Notes: generated by a model not told the origin, from the sequence alone. A DNA stretch of 10,993 nucleotides from an uncultured bacterium (GCA_947071365.1 CAMTFT010000024.1:1-10993); one strand, 5' to 3'; counted from the first letter of the stretch, positions 1 to 7,377 are shown. A program made the numbers and translations.

Positions 1-47
1 CTACACCTATTAAGTCGTCGGCAGCGTCAGATGTGTATAAGAGACAG
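1..47. other. Untrimmed Nextera adapter (i5 side), not genomic
   Basis: Synthetic library sequence. Positions 1-6 are the end of the P5 primer (CTACAC), 7-14 an 8-base index (CTATTAAG), 15-28 TCGTCGGCAGCGTC, and 29-47 the 19-bp Tn5 mosaic end (AGATGTGTATAAGAGACAG). Genomic sequence begins at 48. Any peptide read through this stretch is an artefact, including the familiar VSYTHLTLPTT and MYKRQ tails. Confidence 0.98.
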
Positions 48-714
48 GCTTTTCCGCAAACCGTTTTACCTGGCTGTAAACCAGCGGATCCTGCCTGCCG
101 CAGCAAAGAAACAGCTCCGGCAATGTCATGGGATCCCTTTTCTCCCTTAGGAAACTATACTCAGGACTCAGATCGGAATTTTCAAACACTTCTTCACTGC
201 CGAACAGATTATCCAGCATCTTCCGGTTAAATCCTGCTTCAGGATTACAGCGAACTATCTCATAAGTGTTAAGTGCCGGAGACATCGCCACGATTTTTCC
301 GAACGTATCCGCAAACACGGCTCCATTTCTAAGCGTGCCGTAGCCACCCATGGAGATTCCGCCCAGGAACGTATCCTCCCGTCTGTCAGAAAGCGGAAGC
401 AGCATTCTTGTCATCTCCACTACCTCTTTTCCAATAAATGTTGAAAAATTCGTAAGCCTCTCCGGATGGTCCACATAAAAGGAATTCTCCCCATTCGGGA
501 ATACCACAGCGATTCCTTTCAGTTCACAGTGACGCCGGAATCTCATATACGTCATCAGTTCTGTTGCGCTTGCACTGAATCCGTTTAAAAAGTACAGCGT
601 TTTGTATGGCGGCTTATACTGTTTTCCGCCCGTTCCATCCGTCGGAAGGTAGATGTTCAGATCCACGCTTCTCATTAACGCCTGCGATTTATAATTTAAA
701 GTCAAATATGCCAT
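48..714 (-). CDS. Esterase of the EstA / S-formylglutathione-hydrolase-like family, 3' end cut off (esterase 1)
   Basis: Partial alpha/beta-hydrolase esterase, the third paralogue in this locus. The genomic part encodes 222 residues, while its complete siblings have 255 and 263, so about 35-40 residues are lost at the contig edge. Visible are the nucleophile elbow GGISMGGYG with Ser121 and the acid-residue loop CCGRQD with Asp209. The catalytic His lay in the missing part. The start is the ATG at 712-714, giving MAYLTLNYKS, which matches both siblings; AAAGGA lies upstream at about 11 nt. No signal peptide or membrane segment is seen, so it is probably cytoplasmic. It follows the MBL hydrolase after 75 nt without a convincing terminator and is probably the last visible gene of the transporter operon. 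Likely role by inference: hydrolysis of short acyl esters, perhaps from an imported sugar. The truncation is an assembly end, not a pseudogene. Confidence 0.85.
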
Positions 715-789
715 ACTATATCGATCCTTTCTTTGTCTGCACTGACAAAAGGTCAGCCCGATGCCAAAAACCAAATCTACAGTCTGATA

Positions 790-1548
790 TTATCGCAGCC
801 TGTCTTCCCTGTAATCGATCATAATATCTTTATAACGGAATAACAGCGACTCTCCAAACTGCGTTTTCTGATTTTCCCCCCGCTCTTTTCCTGCCAGCAG
901 AAGATCCGCCGCATCCCGGAATTGCTCAATAATCTCCGGCACAACAGGCACACTGTGGTGTCCCGGCCAGGTAAGAACATAATCGTCTTTGTATTCCAGC
1001 AGCTTTTGCAGCGACTGCCGGTATACCGCCACCGTTTCAGAAAAATCCAGTGCCAGCAACACTGCAGCCTTACAGCACGTATCCCCGGAAAACAGCCATT
1101 TACGTTCTTTGTCCAGTATACATACGGAACCCTCTGAATGTCCCGGTGTCAAAAGAATCTGCAGGCATCTCCCGCCAAGATCCATTTCCGGTTCTCCCGT
1201 GTACCATATGATATTGTCCCGTGCTGCGTGGTAAGCATATTGTGGAAAATAATTGTGGAATCCACCGCTGTGCAGACGATATACTTCCCGTTCTTTTTCA
1301 TGAAGATATACCTTCTCAAACAGGCTGTTTCCTCCAATATGGTCGATATGAGCGTGGGTATTCAATACTTCTACCGGCAGCTTCGTCAGCCCTTCCACGA
1401 TTTCCCCAAGAGGGATCTGCCCCATCCCTGTATCGATGAGAAGTGCTTTTTCGCTGCCCTCCAGAAGGTACATATAGCAGCTCACCGCCTCATCATATTC
1501 CTCAATCATCCATGTGTGTTCATCAATTGCCTCTACTTTATAGTCCAT
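790..1548 (-). CDS. Metallo-beta-lactamase-fold hydrolase
   Basis: 252-residue MBL-fold metallohydrolase with the full set of metal ligands: HAHIDH at 65-70, His137 in TPGHSEGS, Asp156 in FSGD and His197 in WPGHH. That pattern fits an active dinuclear site, usually zinc, of the glyoxalase-II-like hydrolase branch. The substrate cannot be named from sequence; lactones, thioesters and other esters are all known in the superfamily. There is no signal peptide, so it is predicted cytoplasmic. The start at 1548 is supported by GGGAG about 6 nt upstream. It lies 17 nt after esterase 2 and 75 nt before esterase 1, so it is wedged inside the esterase series and probably co-transcribed. Being flanked by esterases in a sugar-uptake operon suggests a role in processing the same substrate or its product, which is inference only. 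Confidence 0.88.
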   Translation of the reverse strand: MDYKVEAIDEHTWMIEEYDEAVSCYMYLLEGSEKALLIDTGMGQIPLGEIVEGLTKLPVEVLNTHAHIDHIGGNSLFEKVYLHEKEREVYRLHSGGFHNYFPQYAYHAARDNIIWYTGEPEMDLGGRCLQILLTPGHSEGSVCILDKERKWLFSGDTCCKAAVLLALDFSETVAVYRQSLQKLLEYKDDYVLTWPGHHSVPVVPEIIEQFRDAADLLLAGKERGENQKTQFGESLLFRYKDIMIDYREDRLR

Positions 1549-1565
1549 TTTTTCTCCCGTCTGAA

Positions 1566-2333
1566 TTATTTTGAAAGGAACTCAAACACTGTTTCCAGCA
1601 TAGCCTCCCAGAAAAGTATATCGTGTCCTCCGTCCTTCTCCCGGTATTCTACCGGAAAACTGTTTTTTCGCAGACAGCCAAGGAATGCCTGATTGCACTC
1701 ATAGGCAAGTTCATCCTGCCTGCCGCAGCAAAGGAAAAGCTCCGGCAGTTTTTGCTCTGATGATGCTGCATCGCTTACCAGCTTTTCCAGATTCCTGTCC
1801 GAAGCAAGGTACGCCGCTTTTTCCCCGAAGAGGCTTCGCGCGATCCCTTTTTGAAAAAGTTCCGTTTTCTCCTCCAGCAGATCATACGCATGGGTGCCCG
1901 GAGACATTGCCGCAATTTTCCCAAACGTATCCGGACGCAGCAGCCCGTGACGTATTGCGCCGTAACCGCCCATGGAGATCCCGCCGATATACGTATCCTC
2001 TCTCTTGCCTGAGAGTGGGAAAATGCTTCTCGTCACCTCCACAAGCTCCTGACCCACAAACGTTCCATACAACGCCATGCGATCCGGCGCATCCACATAA
2101 AAAGAATTATCCCCGTCTGCCAGAACAACGGCAATCCCCTTCTGCATGGACCAGAAGCGCAGGCTCAGGCACGCAGCCATCTCTCTTGCGCTGCTGGAAA
2201 AACCATTCAGAAAATACAGGGTACGAAACGGTTTTTTCGCCTCCTGCCATCCGTCATTACAGGGCAGGATGATCTGCAGTGTAACATTTCTACAGAGGCT
2301 TTCTGATTTATAATCCATTTCTATATATGCCAT
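1566..2333 (-). CDS. Esterase of the EstA / S-formylglutathione-hydrolase-like family (esterase 2)
   Basis: Complete 255-residue alpha/beta-hydrolase of the COG0627-type esterases (tributyrin esterase EstA, esterase D). The catalytic triad is readable: Ser120 in GGISMGGYG, Asp207 in CCGRQDEL and His237 in GGHDILFW. The loop that usually reads HG near the oxyanion hole is LNGFSSS (residues 42-48), with Asn in place of His. There is no signal peptide, so it is predicted cytoplasmic. The start at 2333 carries a perfect AAGGAGG 4 nt upstream, located within the end of esterase 3. The two genes overlap by 13 nt, which suggests translational coupling. Likely substrate class is short-chain acyl esters; in this operon, acylated sugars are plausible but unproven. 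Its N-terminus (MAYIEMDYKSESL) aligns with both neighbours, so the three arose by duplication. Confidence 0.9.
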   Translation of the reverse strand: MAYIEMDYKSESLCRNVTLQIILPCNDGWQEAKKPFRTLYFLNGFSSSAREMAACLSLRFWSMQKGIAVVLADGDNSFYVDAPDRMALYGTFVGQELVEVTRSIFPLSGKREDTYIGGISMGGYGAIRHGLLRPDTFGKIAAMSPGTHAYDLLEEKTELFQKGIARSLFGEKAAYLASDRNLEKLVSDAASSEQKLPELFLCCGRQDELAYECNQAFLGCLRKNSFPVEYREKDGGHDILFWEAMLETVFEFLSK

Positions 2334-3112
2334 ACGTCCTCCTTTTTCCCCGAAAGAAATGCAAAGCAGCTTTCCATCATACTCCTCCAGTACACAAGAT
2401 CATGGATTCCATCAGATTCTTCAAAATTCACCGGAATCCCGTGTGCTTTCAGGAAATCCAGAAAATCCCTGTTGCATCCATATACCAGCTCATCCTGTCT
2501 GCCGCACCGGAGATACAATTCCGGAATTTCCTCCTTTTTTTTGAGCTTATCGAGCAAAACCGTCTCCGGGCAGAGCATTGACACAGCATATTCTTCCGCT
2601 GTTCCAAACAGCGCTTCTATTTTCTTTTCATAAAGCGGTGTGCTTCCAGCTTTCACAATCTTGACCGGATCCAGCCCGCCAGAAAGAAGCGCAATTTTCC
2701 CAAAGGTATTACTGTAGTGAAGCCCGTTGATCAGCGCTCCGTAGCCGCCCATGGAGATTCCACCGATATACGTATCCTCCTTTTTATTGGAAAGAGGCAG
2801 CAGGGAGCGGGTGATTTCAACCAGTTCTTTCCCCACGAATTCCCCATAATTCTCTCCCCATTCCGGCTTGTCCACATAAAAGGAACGGTCTCCGGTGACA
2901 ACCACAAGCGCAATACCATGCAACAGCGCATGGGGCTGCATGTTCATAAATGTGAGCGTCTCTCTTGCACCTCCGCTGAAACCCGTCAGAAAATACAATG
3001 TCTTATATGGTTTTTCAGCTACAGATATTCCGGACAGGGCCGGAAGCACTACATCAAACTCCACGCTCTGATTGATCGCCTCTGACTTCAGATTCATATG
3101 TAAATATGCCAT
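2321..3112 (-). CDS. Esterase of the EstA / S-formylglutathione-hydrolase-like family (esterase 3)
   Basis: Complete 263-residue paralogue of esterases 1 and 2 and the first of the three to be transcribed. Ser120 (GGISMGGYG), Asp207 (CGRQDEL) and His237 (GIHDLVYW) form the predicted triad. The oxyanion-loop motif is LTGFSGG, so Thr replaces the usual His. No export signal is present. It starts at 3112 after GAGGTG with about 5 nt spacing, 58 nt downstream of LacI-1. No terminator or clear promoter is visible in that gap, so read-through from the transporter operon is likely. Its last codons overlap the start of esterase 2 by 13 nt. A C-terminal extension (KKEDVWHI) beyond the family core comes partly from this overlap. 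The assignment to the esterase family is firm; the physiological substrate is unknown. Confidence 0.9.
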   Translation of the reverse strand: MAYLHMNLKSEAINQSVEFDVVLPALSGISVAEKPYKTLYFLTGFSGGARETLTFMNMQPHALLHGIALVVVTGDRSFYVDKPEWGENYGEFVGKELVEITRSLLPLSNKKEDTYIGGISMGGYGALINGLHYSNTFGKIALLSGGLDPVKIVKAGSTPLYEKKIEALFGTAEEYAVSMLCPETVLLDKLKKKEEIPELYLRCGRQDELVYGCNRDFLDFLKAHGIPVNFEESDGIHDLVYWRSMMESCFAFLSGKKEDVWHI

Positions 3113-3170
3113 TTTTGCACCTCACCTTTTCTGGTTCCATTTTGGATGTTTTCTGTCTGCGTCCTTCCTT

Positions 3171-4139
3171 TTATGCCGTATCGCCCTTCTGCAGCCGGAC
3201 CGGAACGAGATACTGCTGCTTTACCGGCAAAGATGCCAGCCTTCTCATCAGGACATCCACACACGTTCTGGCAAGGGCCGGTACATTCTGCGCAATGGAG
3301 GTAACTGCCGTAGTCATCACTCGTGATATCTCGTTTCCGTCATACCCTATGATCTTCAGATCCTCCGGTACGCGGATCCCGCGCTTTTTTGCCTGTGCCA
3401 GGTAAACGTATTCCGACAACGCCCCTGTAACAATACCGTCAATATCCGAATAGATATCCATATACTGGCTCACTATTTCCTCAACAAAACGGTAAGAAAG
3501 CAGCGAGTTATCCACTTCTACTACATTTGCCTGAAGCCCGGCCCGGGCAAATATTTCCTTGCCCTGATGAAAAAGCAGTTCTACATGAGCCCGGCTTTTA
3601 TTGGAAGCGCCAAAAATCAGCACTTTTTTGCATCCGTTTTCCCAGAGAAGGCGGGCAGCCAGACGGCAGCCCTGCTCATGATCGGAAGAGACGACCGGGA
3701 TTCCCCGGCCGAGCAGCCGCTCAAAACTGACTACTGCTTTTCCCTGCATACGGAGAATATCTGCCTCCGATACGTCTGCATTGATAATCAGACCGTCAAG
3801 AGATCCCTCTTCCAGCATCCCCGCCATTTCCGATACCATACGGGAGTTGTCCCCTGCGCTCCCGACTATTGTCCGGTATCCATGATTGCTCAGTTCCAGC
3901 TCCACGTACTTCAAAAATGACGCATAAAAGGGGAAAGACACGTCCGGCAGAAGAACACCGATCCGCTTACTCGCCTTCGGAGCTTCTTCCTCTACATGAA
4001 ATACGTAGCCCATCGATGATGCAATTTCACGGATCCTTTTCTTTTTCTCCGCTTCCACATAACCTGTTCCATTTAAGGCGCGGGACACCGTACTGATTCC
4101 CACGCCCGCCTCCCGGGCAATATCCCTGATATTCGCCAT
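3171..4139 (-). CDS. LacI-family transcriptional regulator with an atypical hinge (LacI-1)
   Basis: 322-residue LacI/GalR-type regulator. The N-terminal helix-turn-helix (MANIRDIAREAGVGISTVSR, residues 1-20) is intact, followed by a periplasmic-binding-protein-like sensor domain (about 60-310: GVLLPDVSFPFY, DGLIINADV, GIPVVSSDH, IGYDGNE). The start is taken at the ATG at 4137-4139, which has GAGAGGG just upstream and gives the family's normal N-terminus; an upstream in-frame TTG at 4157 is less likely. The hinge is odd: residues 48-58 read HVEEEAPKASK, where LacI-2 has the canonical PNELARSFVQK. It lies 31 nt after permease 2, inside the operon, so it is probably controlled by the same promoter it may regulate. 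It is close to LacI-2 through most of its length, so one is likely a duplicate of the other. The effector is presumably a sugar linked to the transported substrate (inference). Confidence 0.9.
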   Translation of the reverse strand: MANIRDIAREAGVGISTVSRALNGTGYVEAEKKKRIREIASSMGYVFHVEEEAPKASKRIGVLLPDVSFPFYASFLKYVELELSNHGYRTIVGSAGDNSRMVSEMAGMLEEGSLDGLIINADVSEADILRMQGKAVVSFERLLGRGIPVVSSDHEQGCRLAARLLWENGCKKVLIFGASNKSRAHVELLFHQGKEIFARAGLQANVVEVDNSLLSYRFVEEIVSQYMDIYSDIDGIVTGALSEYVYLAQAKKRGIRVPEDLKIIGYDGNEISRVMTTAVTSIAQNVPALARTCVDVLMRRLASLPVKQQYLVPVRLQKGDTA

Positions 4140-4170
4140 CTTTCCCTCTCTTTTCAAAAGTCGTATGCGA

Positions 4171-5004
4171 TCAGCCCTTTACACTTCCCTGAACAACGCC
4201 TTCCAGAATATGCTTCTGGCAGATCACATAGAAAATCAGCATCGGAATCATGGAAAGAAACAGGCCTGCCAGCATCGGCGCATAATCCACTGAATATTCA
4301 TTGACAAACACGCGGATCGTCAATGCCAGCGTGCGCTTTCCATCCTCATTCAAAAACAAGCTGGACATCAGATAATCGTTCCAGATCCCCATTGCCACAA
4401 ACACAAGAAGCGTGATAATGATCGGCTTCAGCATAGGCAGCACAATCTTGAAAAACACCTGAATATACGTACAGCCGTCGATCTTCGCTGCTTCCTCCAC
4501 CGCAATCGGAATACCGTTCAGGAATCCGCGGATCAGAAAGACCGAAAACGGAAGGTTCAACCCAAGCGCAATAACAGAAAGAAACATCAGGCTGTTGCTG
4601 AATCCGAATATACCGCTGTATATCTTGACGATCGGGATCATATATACCTGGAACGGCGCTACCATGGATGCGATCATCATCATAAAGATAACATTGATCC
4701 ATCTCTTATGGGAAAAACGGCTTACCACATAAGCTGCCGTAGAGCCGAACAGCGTGATCAGCAGGGAAGAAAACACAGTCAGAAACAGCGTATTCTTAAG
4801 TGCCGACCAGAATTTCATTTCCTTTATCGCCTGTGCGTAATTTTCAAAATGCAGGGATTTAAACAGGCCAAACGGATTCATGATAAACTCCTGCGACGTC
4901 TTCACAGAGTTCACAATAGTAAGTAAAAAGGGAAATACAAAAACAAGTGTCAGCAGAACGGCAAGAACAAACAATGCCTTCTGGCTCATTTTTACTTTTC
5001 TCAT
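4171..5004 (-). CDS. Carbohydrate ABC transporter permease, MalG/UgpE-type (permease 2)
   Basis: 277-residue inner-membrane permease of the carbohydrate uptake-1 ABC family. An N-terminal membrane segment (residues 10-32) is followed by about five more hydrophobic stretches. The cytoplasmic EAA loop that docks on the ATPase is clear at 170-190 (EEAAKIDGCTYIQVFFKIVLP). The C-terminus GVVQGSVKG is typical of this permease class. The ATG at 5002-5004 overlaps the stop of permease 1 (ATGA), and AAGGAGGT lies 6 nt upstream, so the pair is translationally coupled. With permease 1 it forms the heterodimeric membrane channel. No ATP-binding subunit is encoded in the window. The family is certain, while the sugar specificity is not readable. 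Confidence 0.95.
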   Translation of the reverse strand: MRKVKMSQKALFVLAVLLTLVFVFPFLLTIVNSVKTSQEFIMNPFGLFKSLHFENYAQAIKEMKFWSALKNTLFLTVFSSLLITLFGSTAAYVVSRFSHKRWINVIFMMMIASMVAPFQVYMIPIVKIYSGIFGFSNSLMFLSVIALGLNLPFSVFLIRGFLNGIPIAVEEAAKIDGCTYIQVFFKIVLPMLKPIIITLLVFVAMGIWNDYLMSSLFLNEDGKRTLALTIRVFVNEYSVDYAPMLAGLFLSMIPMLIFYVICQKHILEGVVQGSVKG

Positions 5005-5879
5005 GCCTGAACCTCCTTTTTCATGGAGAACCAGGACTGCAGCAGGGAAATCACTACCACGATCAGGAACAGAACTACCGCCTCAGCCTGGGCAACACCG
5101 AATTTCATGCTCGTAAACGCCGTATTGTACACCTTCAGGGAAATCAGCTCCGTCGCATTGAACGGACCGCCGCCGGTCAGTGAAAGGTTCACATCGAATG
5201 CCATAAAGCAGCGTACGATGGAAAGGAAAATACATACGGTGAAGGACGAACGGATCATCGGCAGCGTCACGTGCCGGAATGCATTCCACTTGCCCGCCCC
5301 GTCAATGTATGCCGCTTCCAGGAGCTCCTTCGGCACGCTTGTAATACCGGCAATATAAATGATCATCAGATAACTGGAAAGCTGCCAGGACGCCACAATG
5401 ATCATGGCGACCAGCGCCATTTTTGAATTTGTCAGCCACGACTTCTCCATTCCGGCGATTCCAAATACTTTTCCAATCATGGGCAGCCCAAAATTAAAAA
5501 TAAACTTCCACAGATATCCAAGGATCAGGCCGCCGACGATATTCGGCGTAAACATTGCCGTCCGGAAAACAGTCCTTCCTCTCAGCGAGCTGGTCAGAAG
5601 TATCCCCAGCCCGACAGCGATCACATTACTTACCACCACAACTGCCGCCGCATAGATCGTAGTTGTCCACAGTGACTTAATAAATTTTACATCACGGAAA
5701 ATCGTCAGATAATTTTTCAGTCCCACCCAGGTATAATTGTTACCCAGTCCGTCCCATTTGGTAAAGGAGATAAAGATTCCGTACAGAAACGGCACGATCT
5801 GTATTCCCAGCCAGATGAGGACGGAGGGAATGAAAAACAACAGAATCAGCTTCCGCTCATCTCTTCTGCTTCCTGCCAT
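5001..5879 (-). CDS. Carbohydrate ABC transporter permease, MalF/UgpA-type (permease 1)
   Basis: 292-residue membrane permease, partner of permease 2. The first membrane segment is at 11-35 (LILLFFIPSVLIWLGIQIVP) and several more follow. The EAA loop is at 188-208 (LEAAYIDGAGKWNAFRHVTLP). The conserved LTGGGPFNATELISLKVYNTAF stretch near 234-255 is typical of UgpA/MsmF-type sugar permeases. It starts at 5879 with GGGGGAG about 5 nt upstream, 32 nt after the binding-protein gene. Its stop overlaps the start of permease 2 by 4 nt. The three-gene order binding protein, MalF-type, MalG-type is the standard one for this transporter class in Firmicutes. Confidence 0.95.
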   Translation of the reverse strand: MAGSRRDERKLILLFFIPSVLIWLGIQIVPFLYGIFISFTKWDGLGNNYTWVGLKNYLTIFRDVKFIKSLWTTTIYAAAVVVVSNVIAVGLGILLTSSLRGRTVFRTAMFTPNIVGGLILGYLWKFIFNFGLPMIGKVFGIAGMEKSWLTNSKMALVAMIIVASWQLSSYLMIIYIAGITSVPKELLEAAYIDGAGKWNAFRHVTLPMIRSSFTVCIFLSIVRCFMAFDVNLSLTGGGPFNATELISLKVYNTAFTSMKFGVAQAEAVVLFLIVVVISLLQSWFSMKKEVQA

Positions 5880-5911
5880 TTTTCTCCCCCTTCCTCTTCA
5901 CAGATCAGATA

Positions 5912-7195
5912 TTATTCAAGGTTCTGCCAATAGTATTCAATTTCTCCGGCAAGTCCTTCACGGTCAATTTCTCCTGCCACGTACTGCTGGAAATACGGTC
6001 CTACAACATAAAAGTAGTCGCTCGGCGCTCCGGTGACAAATGTACTGATATCCCTGATCTCTCCCTTTTCCATATACTCCTGTGTAGATTTTGCAAGTGC
6101 ATTTGGATTATCTACCTTCACGTCTGAAACAGTAAGTGTTGACCCAATAATGACGCCCATAAATTCCTGTCCTTTTTCACTGTTGCATATCCACTTAATG
6201 AATTCCGCTCCGGCAGCCTGCTGCTCCGGCGTATTCTGAGATGTATCGATACAGTACCCTTTCGGTGAGGACATCGGAAGCCCCTTGTTTGCCTCTGCAT
6301 CATTACTGATCGGCAGCGGAATGATACCAAGTTCCTCATCGCGGCCTTCTACCGGGCTGATCAACATCCAGTTCCAGTCGCCCTGGAAAAATGTAGCTGC
6401 TTTTCCTGTCGCAAATGCTTCGCAGTCCATTTCCTGATTGACCTGCAGCGGGTCATCCTTATTCAGATTATATTTGATAAGAATATCCAGTGTATCCATC
6501 AGGTCATTGTATACAGGATCATCGATCAGCGATACCTCGCCGCTTTTCAGCCCCTCGATAAACGCCTTCTGTGCTTCCTCATCTCCCTGATAACTGGAAT
6601 AAAGCAGAGCGCCAAAATGGTTTGCCAACGCCCAGTCAGCGTTCAGCGTAACAGTCGGAGCAGCTACTCCGGAAGCCTCAATATCCTCAAACATCTGTTC
6701 CAGCTTATCTCTCGTGTCAATCGTATGGATATCAAAATCATCGCCCAGCGCTTCTTTCAGCACGCGCTCATTATACATCAGTCCAAAACCCTGCACACTT
6801 GATGGAATCCCATAAAGGGAACCGTCTACTGTATAGTAATCTTTTCCTGTTACAATACTGTCTTCCCAGTCAAGCCCGTTTTCTGTAAAATTGTACATAT
6901 AATCCTTATACTGCTGTATCACCGTACTGTCCAGCAGGCTGACCGTCGGGGCTTTGTTGGCCGCGTACAGTCCCAGCCATGCCTGGAGCTGATCTTCGCC
7001 GCAGGGAAGATACTCTGTCTCGATGCCTGTCTCCTCCGTAAATGCATTCAGCAATTCCACCGTCTCGTTATCCAATCCTGCCTGAGTAGAATAAAATGTA
7101 ATCTTTACCGGCTCCTCTGCCTGTACGCTGACCGCCCCTGTCATCAAGGATGCTGCCATGATTGCCGCCATACCTGCTGCTATTCTTTTTTTCAT
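5912..7195 (-). CDS. Extracellular sugar-binding protein of an ABC transporter
   Basis: 427-residue solute-binding protein of the SBP_bac_1 type, which captures a sugar or oligosaccharide for permeases 1 and 2. The N-terminus is a classic signal peptide: KKR, a hydrophobic core to about residue 20, then a signal-peptidase-I-like site after VQA (about residue 26). The mature part begins EEPVKITFYST. Family features include FFQGDWNW, the LPMSSPKGYCI hinge-region stretch and the terminal EGLAGEIEYYWQNL. Unusually for a monoderm, there is no lipobox cysteine in the signal region; the first Cys is residue 65. The start at 7195 follows AAGGAG at 8 nt. It is the first gene after the promoter at 7258-7286 and so the head of the operon. 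The ligand cannot be assigned from sequence alone. Confidence 0.93.
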   Translation of the reverse strand: MKKRIAAGMAAIMAASLMTGAVSVQAEEPVKITFYSTQAGLDNETVELLNAFTEETGIETEYLPCGEDQLQAWLGLYAANKAPTVSLLDSTVIQQYKDYMYNFTENGLDWEDSIVTGKDYYTVDGSLYGIPSSVQGFGLMYNERVLKEALGDDFDIHTIDTRDKLEQMFEDIEASGVAAPTVTLNADWALANHFGALLYSSYQGDEEAQKAFIEGLKSGEVSLIDDPVYNDLMDTLDILIKYNLNKDDPLQVNQEMDCEAFATGKAATFFQGDWNWMLISPVEGRDEELGIIPLPISNDAEANKGLPMSSPKGYCIDTSQNTPEQQAAGAEFIKWICNSEKGQEFMGVIIGSTLTVSDVKVDNPNALAKSTQEYMEKGEIRDISTFVTGAPSDYFYVVGPYFQQYVAGEIDREGLAGEIEYYWQNLE

Positions 7196-7235
7196 TATTT
7201 TTTCTCCTTTTCTCTTTTCAAATTTTTGTGCTACA

Positions 7236-7251
7236 TGTGGAAACGTTTCTA
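7236..7251 (-). promoter_or_regulatory. Candidate LacI-type operator (or cre-like site) at the transporter operon start
   Basis: A perfect 10-bp palindrome GAAACGTTTC (7240-7249) lies just downstream of the -10 box, about +2 to +12 of the predicted transcript. The central CG with flanking AAA/TTT is the hallmark of LacI/GalR-family operators. The 14-mer TGGAAACGTTTCTA also matches the CcpA cre consensus at all fixed positions but one. LacI-2 next door, LacI-1, CcpA or a combination could bind here. The position fits repression by blocking RNA polymerase. Confidence 0.75.
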
Positions 7252-7257
7252 TGTGGC

Positions 7258-7286
7258 ATTATAGTGTAATTCACCATTTTTTTCAA
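7258..7286 (-). promoter_or_regulatory. Sigma-A promoter of the transporter/esterase operon
   Basis: On the minus strand, TTGAAA (7281-7286) and TATAAT (7258-7263) are separated by exactly 17 nt, a near-consensus vegetative promoter. Transcription should start near 7251, leaving a leader of about 55 nt before the binding-protein gene. The palindromic operator overlaps the start region. Confidence 0.88.
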
Positions 7287-7308
7287 GAATTAATTCTTTT
7301 TTGCATAC

Positions 7309-7347
7309 AAAAATAGCAGAATGCACATTTCAGCACCCTGCCATTTT
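7309..7347 (-). terminator. Intrinsic terminator of LacI-2 (possibly bidirectional)
   Basis: About 30 nt after the LacI-2 stop, arms 7333-7347 and 7310-7324 can pair over 15 bp, including three G-U wobbles on the minus strand, around an 8-nt loop. The minus-strand transcript then ends in a U-rich run. A-rich sequence on the other arm gives a weaker tail on the plus strand. It separates LacI-2 from the transporter promoter. Confidence 0.75.
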
Positions 7348-7377
7348 CAACTTTTCCCTATTTTCTGTTTTTTTGTT

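Noticed and set aside
10..48. Natural C-terminus or fusion of esterase 1
   Set aside because: The residues after Lys222 come from the adapter; the gene is simply cut by the contig end.
33..230. Plus-strand open frame beginning MYKRQ
   Set aside because: Its first codons are Nextera mosaic-end sequence and the rest is antisense to esterase 1.
742..756. CTGAC-N5-GTCAG hairpin between the MBL gene and esterase 1
   Set aside because: Only 5 bp and no following T run, so not a credible terminator.
1138..1692. 184-codon plus-strand frame opposite the MBL hydrolase
   Set aside because: Antisense shadow over a well-supported gene; no family motif and crosses the MBL/esterase 2 boundary.
4140..4157. 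TTG start for LacI-1, six residues upstream
   Set aside because: The ATG at 4139 has a better ribosome binding site and the family-typical MANIRD start.
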